From positions 1 to 39,037 of the IMG/VR virus record IMGVR_UViG_3300035179_000030: DNA of 39,037 nt, one strand, 5' to 3'. This DNA comes from a virus. A model generated the notes under the pieces. That model was given only the letters and a program-made list of their open reading frames with translations. It was not told the DNA's origin and did not search any database. This document shows, in pieces, positions 36,441 through 39,037 of this stretch. The stretch's first letter is position 1. Every line of letters starts with the position of its first letter. The translations under genes were made by a program, and so were the position numbers.

Positions 36441-37300
36441 AGGCTCAACCTCCGATATCGGGATAGGATTGCTTTCACGCTATCCAACAGTTCGCCCGTC
36501 TCGAATGACACGGACCCAGCTTCAAACGAATGCGTCTGCTCGCCCCACCGCTTGCCCTGGTATTGTTTGAATTCCCAGGCGACTTGTTTGAGGCAGACCA
36601 TTTTCAAATCAGGGGGCATCGCAACGTCGCTAAATCCAGCCTTAAAAACGGTCAGCTGCACCCCCTTCGGCGTTGTCGTCCAGGTGCCCCCCACCTTGTA
36701 GAGATAGGCATCATTGTCGTTCGTGTAGAGCAAATAGTCATGGTCATCGCCCTCAGTGAGCGTCAGATCATCCTCAACGACGGTGCCGATGGACGTTACC
36801 GGATAGTTCGGGAGTGATAATTTCTGTTCGCCGTTGCCGTCGAGATAAACCGTCGCATATTCCTGGTATTTGAGGTTGCGGCCAGTGAATGAATTGAAGG
36901 CCGCCGAAACACCGCTGATGATGAGTTCGATGATGGCCGTATCCTCGTCGGTCGTCTTTCCGATGACCGCCTTGGCATCCTCGAGCGACACAAGTGCCTG
37001 TGTTGGAGAGATAGCCGTCGGCTTCACGTCGGAAATGACTCGCACGATGACCGGACGCACGATGACCGACCCGGCATTTGTGGTCACCGTGAAGGTCACC
37101 AGATAATAGTTGCCGGGCGTCCCGCCGGAGACGGGCTGGTAGACGATTGTCCCTAAGTAAGTCGGCGATCCCTCCTTGGTCAATCCTGTATCGACCGTTG
37201 ATGTCACCCCTTGAATTGTCTCCGCGCCGAGTTCTCCGGACAAATCTAGGCCAACCGTGGTCAGTTCGCCTGCTCTCTTTTCTCGTATCGGTTGCGCCAT
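36437..37300 (-). CDS. Head-tail connector (gp6-like) with N-terminal Ig-like domain
   Basis: Residues ~100-287 match gp6-type connectors: LVSLEDAKAVIGKTTDEDTA, IIELIISGVSAAFNSFTGRN, the NYPVTSIGTVVEDDL strand region, a KGVQLTVFKAGFSDVAMPPD block and a final helix (LKMVCLKQVAWEFKQYQGKR). Residues ~10-95 are an extra beta-sandwich-like domain (LSGELGAETIQGVTSTVDTG; GTPGNYYLVTFTVTTNAGSV) similar to immunoglobulin-type decorations that may bind surfaces. The connector forms the ring below the portal. The ribosome site is AGGGAGAA. Confidence 0.8.
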   Translation of the reverse strand: MAQPIREKRAGELTTVGLDLSGELGAETIQGVTSTVDTGLTKEGSPTYLGTIVYQPVSGGTPGNYYLVTFTVTTNAGSVIVRPVIVRVISDVKPTAISPTQALVSLEDAKAVIGKTTDEDTAIIELIISGVSAAFNSFTGRNLKYQEYATVYLDGNGEQKLSLPNYPVTSIGTVVEDDLTLTEGDDHDYLLYTNDNDAYLYKVGGTWTTTPKGVQLTVFKAGFSDVAMPPDLKMVCLKQVAWEFKQYQGKRWGEQTHSFEAGSVSFETGELLDSVKAILSRYRRLSL

Positions 37301-37311
37301 TTCATTTCTCC

Positions 37312-38343
37312 CTAATCAACCCCGTAGACTTTTGGCCGAGACTCATCCGTGGATACTTGCGAACGCCTGGGCGTTTCTGCAACTTTTGACCTCGGTTCTT
37401 CCGTGAATACGGCCCGGCCCATCCCGAACGGTTCAGGAAAGAGCGTAATATTCGGGACGACAAAGGCATGCGTTGCATCGGAGATAATCAGCAGGGTGGA
37501 CCATTCGATATTGTCGGCCGCATGCGCATGTTGGGCATCCGCCATCACAAGCAGATAATTCTGAATCAGCGCCAGAGTATCGGACGTGATGACATGGACG
37601 CCGTCTGATAGAATAAGAAAATGCACCTGCGTCAATGCCACGTTGTCTGCGGCCTGGGCGTGGGCCGCGTCCGCAAGGGCTAATGTATGTGCCTGGAATA
37701 GGGCAAAGGTTTCAGCCGCATGAGCACTGACCGCATCCTGGACAGCCAGCGTCTTATGTTCAACAAGAATTATCCCGTCCGTTGAATGAGCGTGTGCCCC
37801 ATCCTGCATGGCCAAGGTCTTATTTTCGACTAAGATGGGTGCTTCTGCCGCGTGAGCGTGCTGGGCATCTGCAACCGCCAGCGTCTTATTTTCAACCAGC
37901 ACAATCCCGTCGGTAGTCTGGGCATGCGCCGCATCCTGGACGACAAGGGTATGCTGCTGGATTAAGGCTACATTCTCAGCCGAATGAGCGTGTGCCGCAT
38001 CATCCATCACTAACAGCGAACTCACGGTGATGGTGACATTCTCGGCGCTATGGGCATGGAGTGCATCGGCCACAGCGAGCAAATAGTTCTGAACGAGCGT
38101 CGGCACTTCCGCCGAGTGGGCATGCGTGCCATCCGCCACGACGAGGACATGGGCCTGAGTCAGGACGATATTCTCTGCCGTATGCGCATGGAGAGCATCG
38201 GCCATCGCCAGGACGTGGGCTTGGGTAAGGGTCGGAACCTCAGCGCTATGCGCATGGACTCCGTCGGCAACGACGAGAGTAAAATCCTCGGCACTTAATA
38301 TCTGCCCAGGCCCAGCGGGTGAAGGTTGCCAAACCCAACTCAT
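37312..38343 (-). CDS. His-rich 22-residue-repeat protein, 343 aa
   Basis: Residues ~20-300 consist of about 13 copies of a 22-residue unit close to L-x-V-x-D-A-x-H-A-H-x-A-E-N-x-x-L-x-Q-x-x-x. The Asp, the HAH pair and the leading aliphatic residues are best kept, while repeat 9 and 11 to 13 lose one or more His. Regular one-turn units of this length suggest a beta-solenoid with metal- or pH-sensitive His ladders. The C-terminus (~315-343) is basic and Arg/Pro-rich. It lies between the endonuclease VII-like gene and the connector. A virion fibre or adhesive role is inferred. Confidence 0.75.
   Translation of the reverse strand: MSWVWQPSPAGPGQILSAEDFTLVVADGVHAHSAEVPTLTQAHVLAMADALHAHTAENIVLTQAHVLVVADGTHAHSAEVPTLVQNYLLAVADALHAHSAENVTITVSSLLVMDDAAHAHSAENVALIQQHTLVVQDAAHAQTTDGIVLVENKTLAVADAQHAHAAEAPILVENKTLAMQDGAHAHSTDGIILVEHKTLAVQDAVSAHAAETFALFQAHTLALADAAHAQAADNVALTQVHFLILSDGVHVITSDTLALIQNYLLVMADAQHAHAADNIEWSTLLIISDATHAFVVPNITLFPEPFGMGRAVFTEEPRSKVAETPRRSQVSTDESRPKVYGVD
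37445..38286. repeat. Tandem ~66-bp coding repeats (13 units)
   Basis: The DNA that encodes the His-rich units repeats with a period of about 66 bases. Copies have drifted at the nucleotide level but keep blocks such as GCATGAGCGTGTGC or its variants on the plus strand (lower-strand codons for the HAH core). Drift between copies argues for old expansion with selection on the protein, and the number of units may vary among strains. Confidence 0.8.
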
Positions 38344-38855
38344 GCTATTTTCCCCACTGAATAGCTATTTAGATATTCAATTGCACAATGAAGTAGTGTC
38401 ACATCATCATTAAATTTCCCAAGTGCCATATTGCATGAGGAACACAATAGCCCACGCAATTCGCCGGTGATGTGATTATGGTCAACGGCCAGTCTGAATG
38501 ATTCTCTTGTTTTCCCCGTCTTCCCGCCATTGTTGTTTCCACAGATTGCACATTTCCCGCCCTGCTCCTCTAAGAGTCGTCCATATATTTCGGGTTCTAC
38601 TTGATATTTATAAAAAACAAGATAATGACTCATGCAACATCCGACTGCAACCGGGGGTTCTGTGCAATCCTTAACTCGACATTGTTTATCAGTATATTTA
38701 CTTGCCCCTCTCCATCTGGGTAGTCCAATTTCGTGCGGTGTTATACCATGCCTAGCTTGACTACGATGTACGAAACAAAGTCCTTTGGCATGATGGGAAC
38801 GATTACATCCCGGGAATTCGCATTTTCCAGTTGGAGATTTGTATCTTTTTGGCAT
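38340..38855 (-). CDS. Endonuclease VII-like nuclease with extra zinc motifs, 171 aa
   Basis: The ATG at 38855 overlaps the upstream stop as TAATG; a TTG eight codons earlier is less likely. Residues ~98-165 match the recombination endonuclease VII (His-Me finger) family: KCAICG (102-105), LAVDHNHITGELRG (D125, H126, H128) and LLCSSCNMALGKFND (C138, C141). Residues 10-75 add two Cys/His clusters (CEFPGCNRSHHAKGLCFVH; CRVKDCTEPPVAVGCC). Family members cut branched DNA, or act as mobile nucleases in phages. It is AT-rich relative to its neighbours and the left end of the window also ends at its first five codons. Confidence 0.88.
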   Translation of the reverse strand: MPKRYKSPTGKCEFPGCNRSHHAKGLCFVHRSQARHGITPHEIGLPRWRGASKYTDKQCRVKDCTEPPVAVGCCMSHYLVFYKYQVEPEIYGRLLEEQGGKCAICGNNNGGKTGKTRESFRLAVDHNHITGELRGLLCSSCNMALGKFNDDVTLLHCAIEYLNSYSVGKIA

Positions 38856-39037
38856 TAACTTATCTTTCGGATCGACCAATAAATCGCCCTATCTGTCCCC
38901 GCGAGTTTCAGGACCGTGACATCCCATCCCTCGCCGAGGACGAATGTAGGCATGACAAACATCGGTTTCGATTGCGCCCCCATGAGAATCCACTCCTCAA
39001 CAAGCCGCTGTGTTCCGCTCGAATCATATTTTTCATA
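38841..39037. repeat. Right copy of imperfect terminal direct repeat
   Basis: Pairs with 1-197. Identity is complete over 38841-38947 and falls to 74 of 90 matching bases over the remaining part. The perfect part surrounds the start of the endonuclease VII-like gene. See the left copy for positions of the differences. Confidence 0.95.
38855..39037 (-). CDS. Second copy of the 114-aa structural protein gene (partial, 3' part)
   Basis: The window edge cuts this frame, leaving 60 codons and the stop. The product is the same as residues 55-114 of the left copy except Gly to Ser and Gln to Arg; the other differences are synonymous. The two are either alleles at one circular locus or very recent paralogues. 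It is followed by the endonuclease VII-like gene through the same TAATG overlap as on the left. Confidence 0.85.
   Translation of the reverse strand, partial: YEKYDSSGTQRLVEEWILMGAQSKPMFVMPTFVLGEGWDVTVLKLAGTDRAIYWSIRKIS

Noticed and set aside
37445-38286. Tandem repeats as a CRISPR array
   Set aside because: The period is 66 bases with no constant repeat/unique spacer layout, and the repeats are coding units of a His-rich protein. No cas gene set is present; the Cas4-like gene belongs to a recombination module.

Overview
The window is an almost complete genome of a temperate, long-tailed (siphovirus-type) double-stranded DNA phage or prophage of an unidentified bacterium. The basis is a full HK97-type head set (small and large terminase, portal fused to a MuF domain, prohead protease, major capsid protein), a connector and tail set with a tape-measure protein and a lambda G/GT-style frameshift, a tyrosine integrase beside an attP-like site, a divergent repressor/early promoter switch, and a recombination/replication module. 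Shine-Dalgarno sites of the AGGAGG type and ATGA stop/start overlaps are everywhere, and genes end in ordinary stop codons, so the host is a bacterium using a standard code. I could not narrow the host further. The att core is the 3' half of a tRNA-Arg(CCT) gene, so that gene is the likely integration site.

The two ends carry the same locus. Bases 1-197 match 38841-39037: the first 107 bases are identical and the last 90 differ at 16 positions, nearly all synonymous. Gene order also reads through the join: head genes run off the left end into the start of the same endonuclease gene that lies at the right end, followed by connector and tail genes. The simplest reading is one circular or circularly permuted molecule of about 38.84 kb, with two sequence variants sampled at the join. 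A tandem paralogue is the alternative.

Almost everything is transcribed on the minus strand (right to left). The plus strand holds only the lysogeny operon at 22.0-23.9 kb: HTH repressor, zinc-ribbon membrane protein, a 53-residue AT-hook-like protein and integrase. Leftward from the consensus early promoter (21926-21955) come a small HTH protein, an excisionase-like protein, a CII-like regulator and an HNH endonuclease. Next are the recombination genes (a Rad52-like candidate annealing protein, a Cas4-like nuclease and a coiled-coil partner), a structured non-coding element (17085-17227), the replication initiator with internal 15-bp iterons, and then about twenty tightly overlapping small genes, many with zinc-ribbon cysteines or membrane segments. 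A terminator-like hairpin and an inverted-repeat region (11775-11885) separate these from the M15-peptidase endolysin, an HTH/phosphoesterase pair, small membrane and lipoproteins, and the packaging and head operon (9.1 kb down to 1).

Through the join, the connector and tail genes run from 38.9 kb down to 24.1 kb: a 13-repeat His-rich protein, connector, neck, tail terminator, tail tube, G/GT chaperone, tape measure, distal tail, a giant beta-helix/hub protein, and finally a candidate glycoside hydrolase and a small membrane protein just before attP. There is no stretch over 300 bases without a gene; the longest is the 217-base att region (23856-24072).
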